The notes: generated by a model from the sequence alone, not told the origin. Numbered from the stretch's first letter, positions 9,173 to 17,834 are shown. The stretch is 64,000 nt of DNA from Hyphomicrobiales bacterium (GCA_930633525.1 CAKNFP010000002.1:930001-994000), one strand, 5' to 3'. Numbers and translations: made by a program.

Positions 9173-10320
9173 GCGAGGCCATGGAAACCGATATTTGCGT
9201 CGTCGGGGGCGGTCTCGTGGGTTGCTCCGCCGCGCTGCATCTGGCGCGCGCGGGGCGATCCGCGACGCTGGTCGAGCGCGACAGCATCGGGGCTCACGCG
9301 AGCGGGGTCAATTTCGGAGGTGTGCGCCGCCACGGCCGCAATGAACGCGAACTGCCGCTATCGGTGCGATCGCTCGATATCTGGCGGAACATGCGGGAAC
9401 TGATCGGCAACAACTGCGAATTCATGGCCACGGGCCATCTGAAGATCGCGCGAACCGAAACCGAAATGACTGCATTGGAGCAATGGCAGGTCTTCGGCGC
9501 ACGGCACGGAATCTATGTTGAGCTTTACAGCGGAACGGATTTGCGGCGCCGTTTTCCGTGGCTTGCTTCCAGCATCTTCGGCGCATCTTTTTGTCCCGGA
9601 GACGGCCAAGCTAACCCACGTCTTGCCGCGCCTGCCTTTGCGCTTCGCGCGAAGGCAGAGGGGGTTCAGATTCGGGAGGGCGATGCTGTAAAGGTCGTTG
9701 AGGACTGCGGGAGCGGGTTCAGGATCATCCTGACGTCAGGCCTGCGCATTCACGCCAACAGTGTCGTCAACGCCGCCGGTGCTTGGGGAAGCGCAATTGC
9801 CGCCCACTTTGGCGATGATGCGCCCGTGACCCCGATCGCCCCCCAGATGTTCGTCAGCGAGCCGGCCCCCTATATCATTGAGCCCGTGCTCGGAATGGTG
9901 AGCGGGGGTCTTTATCTCCGGCAGATACCACGCGGCAACGTGATCTTTGGCGGCGGGCGCGGCGTTCTGGGGAAGGATGAGCGTCACAGCTGGCCGCGCG
10001 ACGAGATCTTTGCCCAGACTGTCGGGCTCGCCGCAACGATTATCCCTCACCTGAAAAACCTCACCATCATTCGTTCGTGGACAGGCATCGAGGGCAACTG
10101 CGCTGATGGCTTGCCGATTGTCGGCCCCTCGCCAAGCCGGGCCGGCCTCTATCACGCGTTCGGCTTCTCGGGCCATGGCTTCCAGATGGCGCCGGCCGCC
10201 GGAGCGGTGATCAGCGAACTGATCACCAAAGGCGAAACGCCCACCGATATATCTGCCCTTTCGCCGCAACGCTTTGGCAGTTGTGTGTTTGCCGCAGCTA
10301 TGGCCGAGAGCGAGATCTGA
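9169..10320 (+). CDS. FAD-dependent amino-acid dehydrogenase, catalytic subunit (DAO/sarcosine oxidase beta/HcnC-like)
   Basis: 383 residues. An N-terminal GxGxxG FAD motif (ICVVGGGLVGCSAALHLARA) and the DAO-family end 'TGIEGNCADGLPIVGPSPSR' with 'GFSGHGFQMAPAAG' mark a flavin amine/amino-acid oxidase. I chose the GTG at 9169 because it overlaps the previous stop (GTGA), a usual coupling in these trimeric enzymes. The ATG at 9181 is the alternative. It would oxidise an amino acid or secondary amine (D-proline/hydroxyproline, opine or sarcosine-like), passing electrons through the two iron-sulfur subunits to the respiratory chain. Confidence 0.88.
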   Translation: MSEAMETDICVVGGGLVGCSAALHLARAGRSATLVERDSIGAHASGVNFGGVRRHGRNERELPLSVRSLDIWRNMRELIGNNCEFMATGHLKIARTETEMTALEQWQVFGARHGIYVELYSGTDLRRRFPWLASSIFGASFCPGDGQANPRLAAPAFALRAKAEGVQIREGDAVKVVEDCGSGFRIILTSGLRIHANSVVNAAGAWGSAIAAHFGDDAPVTPIAPQMFVSEPAPYIIEPVLGMVSGGLYLRQIPRGNVIFGGGRGVLGKDERHSWPRDEIFAQTVGLAATIIPHLKNLTIIRSWTGIEGNCADGLPIVGPSPSRAGLYHAFGFSGHGFQMAPAAGAVISELITKGETPTDISALSPQRFGSCVFAAAMAESEI

Positions 10321-10336
10321 CAAGGAGGAATGCTCG

Positions 10337-11695
10337 ATGAGCAACATATTTCATCGCTCTGCAAAAAGCGTCCCCCCTATGGCCAGCCATGCGTCAGGCT
10401 GCACGATTGTCGATCAGAGCGGCAAGAGGTACCTCGATGCTTGTGGAGGTGCGGCCGTTTCATGCATCGGTCATGGCGATCAGGACGTTGTTGCTGCAAT
10501 CCGCGAGCAAGCTGAAAAGCTCGCTTATGCGCATACCAGCTTCTTCACTACCGACGCTGCAGAGGAACTCGCCGCCTATCTCAGTACGAGCACCGAGTCC
10601 CGGCTACCAAAAGTCTATTTTACGTCCGGCGGCTCCGAGGCCGCTGAAACTGCGTTGAAGATGGCTCACAGCTACCACCGGGAGCGCGGCCAGCCGGGGC
10701 GAACCCATATCATTGCGCGCCGCCAGTCCTATCACGGCAATACCGTTGGCGCTCTCTCGACGGGTGGCAACATGTGGCGGCGAACCGCCTATGAAGCGCT
10801 GATGCTGCCTGGGATCTCCCATATCGATCCCTGCTTTTACTATCGCTATGCCGCGCCTGATGAAAGTCCGGAAGCCTATGGACGACGGATGGCTGTCCAA
10901 CTTGCGGAGGAGATTGAGCGCATCGGCGCAGATAACGTGTCCTGCTTCATCGCTGAAACCGTCGTGGGTGCCACATCGGGCTGCGTGGCCGCCGAAGAGG
11001 GATACTTCAAGGCGATCCGCGCGATCTGCGATCGACACGGCGTATTGCTGATCCTCGATGAGGTGATGTGCGGCATGGGCCGCACGGGCACGTTGCACGC
11101 ATTTGAGCAGGAGGGCATCGTTCCGGACATCCTGATTATCGCCAAAGGATTGGGTGCAGGCTACATCCCACTTGGTGCAGTGATGTGTCGCGACTTCGTC
11201 TTTGAAGCCTTCCATAAGGGGTCCGGTGCGTTCATTCATGGCCACACATTCGTTGGCCATCCCGTGGCTTGCGCGGCGGCACTGGCGACCCAGAACGTCA
11301 TCCGCGAGAAGAATCTCGTCGATGCGTCAGCCCGTCAGGGCCGCGTTTTGCTGGAACGTCTAGCCGAGGTATTTCGGTCGCATTCCCATGTCGGCGACAT
11401 CCGCGGGCGTGGGCTATTCATTGGCTTGGAACTGGTGGAGGACAGGGCGACCAACGTGCCATTTGCGCCGGACGTGCAACTCAACGCCAGGGTCAAGCGG
11501 GCGGCCATGGACATTGGCCTGCTGATCTACCCAGGTGGTGGAACGATCGATGGGCGTCTCGGCGACCACATTCTCCTTGCCCCGCATTATATCCTCACGG
11601 AAGACGAGATCGAAACCATCGTCGCCAGACTGGCTGTTGCGATGGACGAAGCGATCACATCTGCGCGGCAACAGACATCCCTGAGCGAATCATAG
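10337..11695 (+). CDS. Class III PLP-dependent aminotransferase
   Basis: 452 residues from the ATG at 10337, which has a near-perfect ribosome site (AAGGAGGA, 10322-10329). Family marks: 'VYFTSGGSEAAETALKMA' (phosphate binding), 'ILDEVMCGMGRTG' (PLP ring Asp), the Schiff-base Lys270 in 'IIAKGLGAGYIPLGA', and 'GHTFVGHPVACAAALA'. Members move omega-amino groups of gamma-aminobutyrate, ornithine, beta-alanine or taurine, or act on adenosylmethionine/DAPA. As the last gene of the operon it could convert an omega-amino acid released by the lactamase into the semialdehyde used by the aldehyde dehydrogenase. The substrate is not determinable from sequence. Confidence 0.9.
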   Translation: MSNIFHRSAKSVPPMASHASGCTIVDQSGKRYLDACGGAAVSCIGHGDQDVVAAIREQAEKLAYAHTSFFTTDAAEELAAYLSTSTESRLPKVYFTSGGSEAAETALKMAHSYHRERGQPGRTHIIARRQSYHGNTVGALSTGGNMWRRTAYEALMLPGISHIDPCFYYRYAAPDESPEAYGRRMAVQLAEEIERIGADNVSCFIAETVVGATSGCVAAEEGYFKAIRAICDRHGVLLILDEVMCGMGRTGTLHAFEQEGIVPDILIIAKGLGAGYIPLGAVMCRDFVFEAFHKGSGAFIHGHTFVGHPVACAAALATQNVIREKNLVDASARQGRVLLERLAEVFRSHSHVGDIRGRGLFIGLELVEDRATNVPFAPDVQLNARVKRAAMDIGLLIYPGGGTIDGRLGDHILLAPHYILTEDEIETIVARLAVAMDEAITSARQQTSLSES

Positions 11696-12335
11696 CTCCA
11701 TCTGGGTTGTGCTTTTTGACGCGGATCAAGCTCGCCGCGTGTCAGAAATTGGATTGAAAGCCGTGCAATGCTGCGCGGCGCTTTTGCCAATATCGAAGCG
11801 ACCTGGCACGGTACGTGATGCGCCGGTGATTTTATTTGATCTGATTGTTGAGATGCGGACTATTGCGGACGAGGATCGGCTTCGAGAGTACTAGCGCTCA
11901 GCCCCGCAGACCGTTTTCGGTGCCGCAGGAAAGGATCGCCTCGTCATTGCTCAGGCTACCGTCGATGACGATGGCCGCCGCATCGAAGAAATGATCGCGC
12001 TCGACGAAACCGTCCCCGACCGGGCGCGGCGCACGACCTCGTCGAGATGCGCCGGCCGATCCTCCGCTCGGCAAACGCCGGAAACGAGGTTTGTGGCGGT
12101 AGCTCCCGACTTCCGAGGTATTGATATGCATATTTTTCAATTATATAGGTAACTATATCGGCCTTTCGTTTCCGCCACACGGATACCTCCTTCCCGCGCG
12201 TGTACAACTGGGTGCGCCAGAACCATCAAAATTCAACAACGTCGCGGCTGAATATTCTTCAATCGAAGAAAAGAGCTAATTTAACGGGCTCTACGTACCG
12301 AGCGATTGCGTGGAAATCCACAAGAAACCCCCTAA
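11696..12335. other. Non-coding or decayed stretch after the operon
   Basis: No intact gene was found. A plus-strand frame around 11930-12150 reads GKDRLVIAQATVDDDGRR followed by EEMIALDETVPDRA, which looks protein-like, but it has no start, has a low-complexity Arg/Ser tail and I cannot assign it. The segment begins a graveyard of remnants that runs to 14.2 kb. No clear terminator hairpin follows the aminotransferase. Confidence 0.35.
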
Positions 12336-12527
12336 ACGGATTCCAACGTTCTCAAAAATCTGTTGGGACTCACAATCGAAAGCATCGAGAGGCGACCCTT
12401 ACCTGCTGCGATAGTGCATTTTGCGGCTAACGACCTAACGCCTTGGAAGGCGCGTATCCTGCTGCAACTCGCGTTGGTCCACGCAAACGACGTCCGCAGC
12501 TTTCAGGACATATTCGACGAATTCTGA
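12336..12527 (+). pseudogene. C-terminal remnant of an L-asparaginase/glutaminase-like gene
   Basis: The open frame has no start of its own (an in-frame TAA lies at 12333-12335) and ends at a TGA at 12525-12527. The last 35 residues, with 'FAANDLTPWKARILLQLAL' and 'DIFDEF' at the end, match the typical asparaginase C-terminus ('AGDLxPxKARILLMLAL' then 'IFxxY'). The body of the enzyme is absent. It is a stub left by deletion or recombination, placed next to an IS fragment. Confidence 0.5.
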
Positions 12528-12540
12528 TGACTTATCGTGC

Positions 12541-12562
12541 AACTACCAACAGAAATACCAAC
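12541..12562. repeat. Copy of a 22-bp motif also found upstream of the integrase (37033-37054)
   Basis: AACTACCAACAGAAATACCAAC here and AACTACCAGCAAAAATACCAAC at 37033 differ at 2 of 22 positions and lie in the same orientation. The second copy is in the leader of the integrase gene, so this copy may mark the former leader of another integrase or an attachment-proximal sequence. The IS3 stub joins it directly. Confidence 0.5.
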
Positions 12563-12569
12563 TACGGTG

Positions 12570-12698
12570 TTAGATGGTGAACGCCGTCACCCCGATCGTC
12601 CGGATCGCCTCGGCTACCGGCCGTCCCTGCGACACCAAAACGTCGACCTGCCGAAGCTTCACGACGATCTCTTCAGGCTTATGCTTCTTCTGCGCCAT
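12570..12698 (-). pseudogene. IS3-family (IS407-like) transposase OrfA, truncated to 42 residues
   Basis: The frame starts MAQKKHKPEEIVVKLRQVDV and continues LVSQGRPVAEAIRTIGV. This is the beginning of the HTH_8 OrfA protein of IS407/ISRj2-type elements, normally about 85-90 residues. Family homology stops after residue 39 and a stop follows at once, so the OrfA 3' half and all of OrfB have been lost. It is evidence of IS activity and later deletion in this segment. Confidence 0.75.
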
Positions 12699-12723
12699 CG
12701 CGCCATCCTCCAAAGGCCCGAAA

Positions 12724-12796
12724 GCCTACTTCACGGACGACCACTTTCCAGGGGGCAGGCCAGATTGATCGAACGTGTCGGCCGCGTGAAGTAGGC
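12724..12796. repeat. Perfect 12-bp inverted repeat (49-bp spacer) upstream of the IS3 stub
   Basis: GCCTACTTCACG at 12724-12735 is the exact reverse complement of CGTGAAGTAGGC at 12785-12796. It lies just outside the start of the truncated IS3 orfA and may derive from the insertion-element end or from overlapping IS ends. No function is assigned. Confidence 0.5.
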
Positions 12797-12899
12797 GAGT
12801 GTATGCTGGTCGCTGCAGCAATCTCACTCCATTATGGCCTCTACGAGCGCAACCTCCCACTGCTTCAGCTGGGTATCTTTCCTTGCCAATTCGCTGCGC

Positions 12900-13034
12900 T
12901 CAACGCTTCACTAGCGCCAGCTCGTATTCCAATCGCTCGCGAATCTTGTGCCTCAGGTCACGAAGTTGTCGACTGATAGGCCTTCCGAGTGCTCCCATCG
13001 ATTTCGAAGCCCGCTTCGCGTAGGCAGCGAACGT
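12900..13034 (-). other. In-frame continuation after the reverse transcriptase stop codon
   Basis: After the TGA that ends the reverse-transcriptase reading frame, the same frame stays open for 44 more codons. The product is strongly basic and helical ('GRPISRQLRDLRHKIRERLE' within it) and ends at a TGA at 12900-12902. It may be the original C-terminal tail cut off by a nonsense mutation, or a separate small frame starting at the ATG at 12996-12998. I cannot decide between the two. Confidence 0.35.
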
Positions 13035-14061
13035 TCAAGACCGATAGTCGTCGGATTTGCTGCGGAAGTCCTCGACCGGGCCAAACGCTTGCACAAATTT
13101 CTCAAAGTCGACGAGACCCAGGATATCGCTTACGGCTTTGCCTTGGTATCGCTTCACTAGGCGGATCGCCATGGCTTGCGAGACCGAAGCAATCTTGCGA
13201 TGGAGATTGCTCATTGTCTTATCGCGGATGTACACCTGCCTTCCATCATACCGGAAGCCCAGGTACTCAAACGGCTTGTTAAGGGTTGGCTTCCCGTTTT
13301 TGTCGGTCGCTTTGATCACTGTGACCGTCTGTCGATGTCCGGTCTGGACGAACTTGTGTATCGCCGACTTCTCTTCCTTGATAAGGAGCCCTTTGCCATA
13401 GGTGGTGATTGCGTAGCGGATGTCCTTCTCGAGAAAGATGGCATCTGCTTCGGAGATCGGCGCAATGACGAGAATGTCATCAGAGTATCGAAAATATGTT
13501 CCGCCAATCTTTTTCGCAAAGATTGCGGACATATTTGTCGAATTCGAACAGGTAAGCATTGGCCAGAAGATCGGATAGGGGTGCACCTTGGGGAACGCCC
13601 CTTCCAGTCGAATTGACCTCGACTATGTTAGGTTTTGGATCAGCGATCTTCTGGCGAAAAATTTTTCCGTCGCATAGCTGAGCGGGTATGTCCTTTCGGG
13701 CGCGGAGATAGCCCTTCCGTATATTTCCATGCTTGTCGGCTTTGTCGCCGTAATAACCAAGCCTCTCATAAGCTTTGATGACGTCGACGAACGCATAACG
13801 GGTGATGGCCTCGAAAACCTTAAAGTGATCCGCAGGGAGCTTTGCCCGCCCGATCAGTTCAGCCCAAACTTGTTTTACTCGGCCATGTTTCAAGGTCTCG
13901 AAGAAATTGCTTATATCGAGTGCGACTGCACAGCAATGTCGGTGAGACTCAACACCGCGCCCAATGTCGCATCCCATTGAGGCGCGTGGCGTACGGAACT
14001 GCCCGCGCATGTGCAGGATGTCCATGGGACCTCCTGGAAGGTCGCTATCGACTTGCCCCAA
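13035..14061 (-). pseudogene. Bacterial reverse transcriptase, defence/unknown-group type, broken by a frameshift
   Basis: Two overlapping frames together give an RT palm. The upstream frame (14061 to about 13515) holds 'VALDISNFFETLKH' (first catalytic Asp, motif A) and 'GVPQGAPLSDLLANAYLFEF' (motif B). The downstream frame (to 13035) holds 'TYFRYSDDILVIAP' (YxDD, motif C) and a thumb-like region. Joining them needs loss of one base in the A5 run (T5 at 13510-13514 on the plus strand), which restores CEKIGGTYFRYSDD. The 5' end is also cut: an in-frame TAA precedes the TTG at 14061 and no usual N-terminal extension is found. No group II intron maturase (X/D/endonuclease) domain or retron msr/msd-like region is evident, so it resembles the stand-alone UG/DRT antiphage RTs rather than an intron. 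Confidence 0.7.
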
Positions 14062-14276
14062 TTACAAACCCTTAGAAAGTGAATCGGAGGGCCAACAGCA
14101 GAGTTCCAGCTTAACCGCGGAAGATCCGGCCCGTCTATCCAACCCGGCTTCCGGCAAAACCGCGTCATCCCGCAGGCAGTCTTCCAATTTCGTCAGGAAC
14201 CTAGGATTTCCCTGATGCCGCGATGATCTGAAGCGTGACTGGCCAGCGCCGAATAATGCGTGAGACCAGCACGATA

Positions 14277-15251
14277 CTACGGAACTAGGAGAGTGGACCC
14301 AGTGGTCCCGCGGCTCTCAAGCGCGCGATGCGCCTCCGCGGCAGCTTTTAGCGGGAATTTCGCGTTGACCGGGACCGAGACTTTGCCTGATGCGACGGCC
14401 CCGAAGAGGTTCTTCGCCATCGCGATGGTTGTTTCTCGATCCGCCATGTAGGTATTCAACGTAGGACGTGTGACATAGAGAGAGCCCTTAGAAGCCAGGA
14501 CGCCCAGATTGAAGGCCTCAACCGCGCCCGATGCGTTGCCGAAGCTCGCGAGCAACCCGAAAGACCTTAGCGAATCCAGCGAGGCTATAAAGGTGTCCTT
14601 GCCGATCCCATCATAGACGACATCACACATCGCGCCTCCGGTGATTTCTCTTACGCGCGCAGCGACATTCTCTTCTCGGTAGAGGATTACATGGTCGCAG
14701 CCATTCGCTTTAGCGAGCTCCGCCTTGCCCTTTGAGCCGGCAGTTCCTATCACGGTGGCGCCTAGGACCTTGCCCCATTGACTCAGAATCAGTCCGGTCG
14801 CCCCCGCTGCGGCATGAACAAGGATCGTCTCACCCGGTCCCACCCTATAAGTCCGATGTAGTAGGTATTCGGCAGTGAACCCCTTCAATAACATGCCCGC
14901 CGCGTCCTCGTAGGAAATCGCGGCGGGCAAAGAGACGGCCGATGTTGCTGGAACGATACGCTCTTCTGCGTATGCCCCGTGAGTTGATATTGCGGCGACT
15001 CTGTCGCCCGCCTTGAATTCGGCGACATTCGGGCCGACGGCGAGCACCTCACCGGCCGACTCGTTGCCAAGGACAAGCGGCAGCCTCGGTACGGGATAGA
15101 GGCCCGATCGAAAATAGGTATCAATGAAGTTGAGGCCGATGGCGCGGTTCTTGATTAGCAGTTCGCCGGGGCCAGGAGCCGGAAGAGTGATCTCCTCAAA
15201 CCGCATAACATCCGGCCCACCGTTTTTATGAATGCGGATAGCATTGACCAT
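14277..15251 (-). CDS. NADPH:quinone oxidoreductase, zinc-independent MDR family (QorA-like)
   Basis: 324 residues, the standard length for quinone oxidoreductase/zeta-crystallin. It has the N-terminal GroES-like fold ('GPGELLIKNRAIGLNFIDTY'), then the nucleotide-binding 'ILVHAAAGATGLILSQWGK', in which AAGATG replaces the usual GxGxxG, and lacks catalytic zinc ligands. It would reduce quinones with NADPH in the cytoplasm. It stands alone, divergent from the binding-protein gene at 15623. Confidence 0.9.
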   Translation of the reverse strand: MVNAIRIHKNGGPDVMRFEEITLPAPGPGELLIKNRAIGLNFIDTYFRSGLYPVPRLPLVLGNESAGEVLAVGPNVAEFKAGDRVAAISTHGAYAEERIVPATSAVSLPAAISYEDAAGMLLKGFTAEYLLHRTYRVGPGETILVHAAAGATGLILSQWGKVLGATVIGTAGSKGKAELAKANGCDHVILYREENVAARVREITGGAMCDVVYDGIGKDTFIASLDSLRSFGLLASFGNASGAVEAFNLGVLASKGSLYVTRPTLNTYMADRETTIAMAKNLFGAVASGKVSVPVNAKFPLKAAAEAHRALESRGTTGSTLLVP

Positions 15252-15530
15252 TGACTACTCCTAATCTGAAATTCTGTTGCTTGGCCGAGACGATCTCCAC
15301 CTGGAGCGACCGCCTCCTGTATAATCTGCTCAGTCCAGGTTTGGAAAGGGTGCCCCGAGCGATGTTCAAGACAGCACTTCGCACACAGTGGAATTTGGCG
15401 ACGTCATGCCCTCATTCATGACTGGACTGTGATAACTACCGGTTGAGCCACTGAGTGCCGCTGGGTGAAAAGTCGAGAACGAGTCAATTTGGCACGTGCT
15501 TCAGCATCCTTTGGCGAACGCGAGCATCGC

Positions 15531-15622
15531 GAAATCCGATGCTCAGCATCATGATAATTCTCTTTCGACGCTGATTATCAATGCTAATGTTTGCACATAA
15601 TCAAGGGGAAAGAAGGCACCAC
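15531..15622 (+). promoter_or_regulatory. Leader copy A, duplicated at 20876-20969
   Basis: The segment from about 15531 to the binding-protein start aligns along its length with the leader at 20876-20969. Shared strings include GATTATCAATGCTA and GGGAAAGA. It carries an imperfect dyad, GCATcaTGATAAT at 15546-15558 against ATTATCAATGC at 15574-15584, in a T-rich context typical of a LysR-type site. The LysR gene lies beside the other copy, so it may control both. The rest of the 15252-15530 gap shows no gene. Confidence 0.6.
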
Positions 15623-16480
15623 ATGGAATTCAGCACGTTAGCCCGCTCGATGTCGCGCCTACGCCGTGCGTGGAAACCGCTCTCGCTGGCAGCGTTCTGC
15701 CTGGCTGTCGCAAACGGCAACGTTCAGGCCGAGACCTCCAGGCTCGACGACGTCCTCAAGCGCGATAAATTAATAGTCGTTGGATCCAGCACAACGCCGC
15801 CGGCTGGATTCGTGAACGAGAAAGGCGAGCACACGGGTTTCGAAATCGAATTCGCGCGTCTGATAGCCAAGTATCTCCTGGGCAGCCCAGACAAGATCGA
15901 GTTCATCATCACGAGTGCCGACGGCCGCTTTCCCGCCGTGCTGTCCGGCAAGGCCGATTTCGGAATTTCAACCGCAACGATCTATCCGGACAGGGCCGTC
16001 CGATTGGCGTTTACGAGACCGTACATGGACGCCGGTACCGCCGTCGTTGTGCCGGAGGAGTCGCCCATCAAGGAAATCGCGGATCTCAACAGCCCTGACG
16101 TCAACCTCGCGTCAAGCAACAGCGCGGCCGCTGTGGACCGTGCAAAGCGGTTCAACGCCAAGGGCAACCCGCTCTTTTTCGACACTGACGCCGCGGCGTT
16201 TCTGGCGCTGGAGACAGGGCGTGCGCAAGCCTATCAAGCAGACATCGCAGTTGCGAAGTGGCGGGCGGCAAATTCCAAGAAGAAGTTCCGGCTGCTGCCC
16301 GGCCTCCTTGGCAATCGCAACGGCAACGCGATCTATATGAAGCCGGGCGACTTCAGGATGTGGCTCACCCTGGACACCATCGTTCAGGAACTCGTCACAG
16401 GTTCGAAGTACGACGAATATCGCGAACTGTATCGCAAATGGTTCGACTCCGATCCTCCGCCCCAGCGCTTCTATAACTAA
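15623..16480 (+). CDS. Amino-acid ABC transporter substrate-binding protein (SBP_bac_3)
   Basis: 285 residues from the ATG at 15623 (AGAAGG ribosome site just upstream). A signal peptide spans about residues 1-36 and is cleaved after 'NGNVQA'. The mature part follows the polar amino-acid-binding pattern: 'DKLIVVGSSTTPPAGFVNEK', 'GFEIEFARLIAKYL', 'KADFGISTATIYPDRAV', 'FTRPYMDAGTAVVV'. It would bind a polar amino acid in the periplasm. No permease or ATPase follows: only a short decayed permease start remains at 16494. Intact permeases and ATPase lie at 21337-23444 behind a duplicated copy of this gene's leader, so this protein probably serves that transporter in trans. Confidence 0.87.
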   Translation: MEFSTLARSMSRLRRAWKPLSLAAFCLAVANGNVQAETSRLDDVLKRDKLIVVGSSTTPPAGFVNEKGEHTGFEIEFARLIAKYLLGSPDKIEFIITSADGRFPAVLSGKADFGISTATIYPDRAVRLAFTRPYMDAGTAVVVPEESPIKEIADLNSPDVNLASSNSAAAVDRAKRFNAKGNPLFFDTDAAAFLALETGRAQAYQADIAVAKWRAANSKKKFRLLPGLLGNRNGNAIYMKPGDFRMWLTLDTIVQELVTGSKYDEYRELYRKWFDSDPPPQRFYN

Positions 16481-16493
16481 GTGCCGCGGCGCA

Positions 16494-16545
16494 GTTCTGG
16501 GTCTCGATTTCATGGCCCAAGCCGCGCCGCCTTCGCGCAGGGCAA
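16494..16545 (+). pseudogene. Decayed start of an amino-acid ABC permease gene
   Basis: The 50 bases from 16494 align with the first 50 bases of the intact permease gene at 21337 (GTTCTGGGTCTCGATTTCAT against ATGCTGGATCTCAATTTCAT, and on through the 'CCGCGCCGC' block). The ATG has become GTT and the frame closes soon after. The short spacer after the upstream stop codon is also conserved (TAAGTGCCG/TAAGGGCGT). This is the remaining scar of a permease that once followed the binding-protein gene. Confidence 0.65.
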
Positions 16546-16665
16546 CCGCGTGCGCCCGAACGGCGCGAGCCGGCGTTGACCCTGCGCCAAGATCGGACCA
16601 CGCGTCCGCGACGGGTTCAGATTTCGAGAGTGATTGGCGGGAGCGGCTTCCGGCGAGGCCGGCCT

Positions 16666-16696
16666 GGAGCAAGTCCGCCTTTTGCGGACTTGCTCC
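16666..16696. repeat. Perfect 13-bp stem-loop; related hairpin at 27228-27256
   Basis: GGAGCAAGTCCGC (16666-16678), a CTTTT loop, and GCGGACTTGCTCC (16684-16696). There is no T-run after it, so it is not a standard intrinsic terminator. The shared stem sequence at 27228 indicates a dispersed palindromic (REP-like) repeat. Confidence 0.7.
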
Positions 16697-17036
16697 CTTC
16701 ACAAGAAACGCTCGAATTCGGCGGCTTGGAGAGTATCGGCTGATCTAATCCAAACCCGATTTGCTCCAGCGCAGAGCGCCTGCCCACCGCCGAAGCGTAA
16801 TGTGAAGCGGAGCGTCTCGTAATCTCCACCAGAACGTTGTTACGCGCTGATAGCGATGATCATAATCGGCAGTAAAATAGACCGCTCGCGCCAATCCTCC
16901 TGCTTCCGATCATAAAATCGGATCAGAATTTTACCTAAAGCTAGATAAGATGGTAAATTGCGATCAAAAATCGCGCGCCCGGAACAATATTGTCGTCATC
17001 CGGCGATACTCAACACAAGCGACTAAGGCTTTGGCA

Positions 17037-17834
17037 ATGAAAAACGCCTTGAAATCCAAGATCGAGAGTGGCCAAAATTGTGTGAACGGCTGGCTCTCCG
17101 TTCCATCGGGCTATTCTGCCGAAGTCATGGCGAGGAGCGGCTGGGACAGTCTCACGGTCGACTTGCAGCACGGCGTTCAGGACTATGGCAGTATGGTGCA
17201 ATGCCTCCAGGCGATTGCTGCATTCCCGGTCACGCCCCTGGTGCGCGTCCCGACCAACGAAACCGGCATCATCGGAAAAGCTCTGGACGCGGGCGCGTGG
17301 GGGATCATCTGTCCGATGGTCAATTCCCCCGAAGAGGCGGCTGCGCTCGTTTCCGCGTGCCTCTATCCTCCCCACGGGCGCCGCTCGAACGGCCCCAATC
17401 GTGCGACGTCGTATGCTGACCACAGGCCGTATCAAGCCTTCGCCAACGACGAGGTCATGGTGCTCCCGATGATCGAAACCGCCGAAGCGGTGGCCAGCCT
17501 TGAGCAAATCCTAGATGTGCCTGGCGTCGGCGGCGCCTATATCGGCCCGAGTGATCTTGGTCTGGCGCATGGATTGCCGCCCATCTTCGACCGGGAAGAG
17601 CCGGAAATGCTGGCGATCTATGACCGGGTCGTCCGCGAGACGGCGCGTCGCGGCCAGATCGCGGGCATTCATACGCTCGACGCGGCCTATGCCGCGCGCA
17701 TGTTCGACATGGGCTTTCGCTTCGCAACCGTCGCGAGTGACGCGGCGCTGATGGCCAAAGGCGCGCAGGCGATTTTGAAGACACTTGAGCAGGCCCACGC
17801 GACCCAGGCGGCGGTCCGTAAGCAAGTTTCGTAG
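17037..17834 (+). CDS. HpcH/HpaI-family class II aldolase
   Basis: 265 residues from the ATG at 17037. Family marks: 'GWDSLTVDLQHGVQDYG' (with the catalytic His), 'PLVRVP' (Arg that holds the pyruvate carboxylate), the metal-binding Glu in 'LPMIETAEAV' and Asp in 'YIGPSDLGLAHG'. These divalent-metal enzymes cleave 4-hydroxy-2-oxoacids to pyruvate and an aldehyde. The next gene is a succinate-semialdehyde-type dehydrogenase, which fits release of succinic semialdehyde or a related aldehyde. The same fold also includes CitE-like lyases, but this length and motif set favour the HpaI aldolase branch. Confidence 0.88.
   Translation: MKNALKSKIESGQNCVNGWLSVPSGYSAEVMARSGWDSLTVDLQHGVQDYGSMVQCLQAIAAFPVTPLVRVPTNETGIIGKALDAGAWGIICPMVNSPEEAAALVSACLYPPHGRRSNGPNRATSYADHRPYQAFANDEVMVLPMIETAEAVASLEQILDVPGVGGAYIGPSDLGLAHGLPPIFDREEPEMLAIYDRVVRETARRGQIAGIHTLDAAYAARMFDMGFRFATVASDAALMAKGAQAILKTLEQAHATQAAVRKQVS

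Noticed and set aside
13480..13586. Programmed frameshift producing a functional reverse transcriptase
   Set aside because: The 5' end of the gene is also missing and a single-base run change explains the shift more simply; kept only as an alternative.
13035..14061. Group II intron-encoded protein
   Set aside because: No maturase X or endonuclease domain and no recognisable intron domain V sequence nearby.
16666..16696. Intrinsic terminator
   Set aside because: The stem is strong but no T-run follows on either side.
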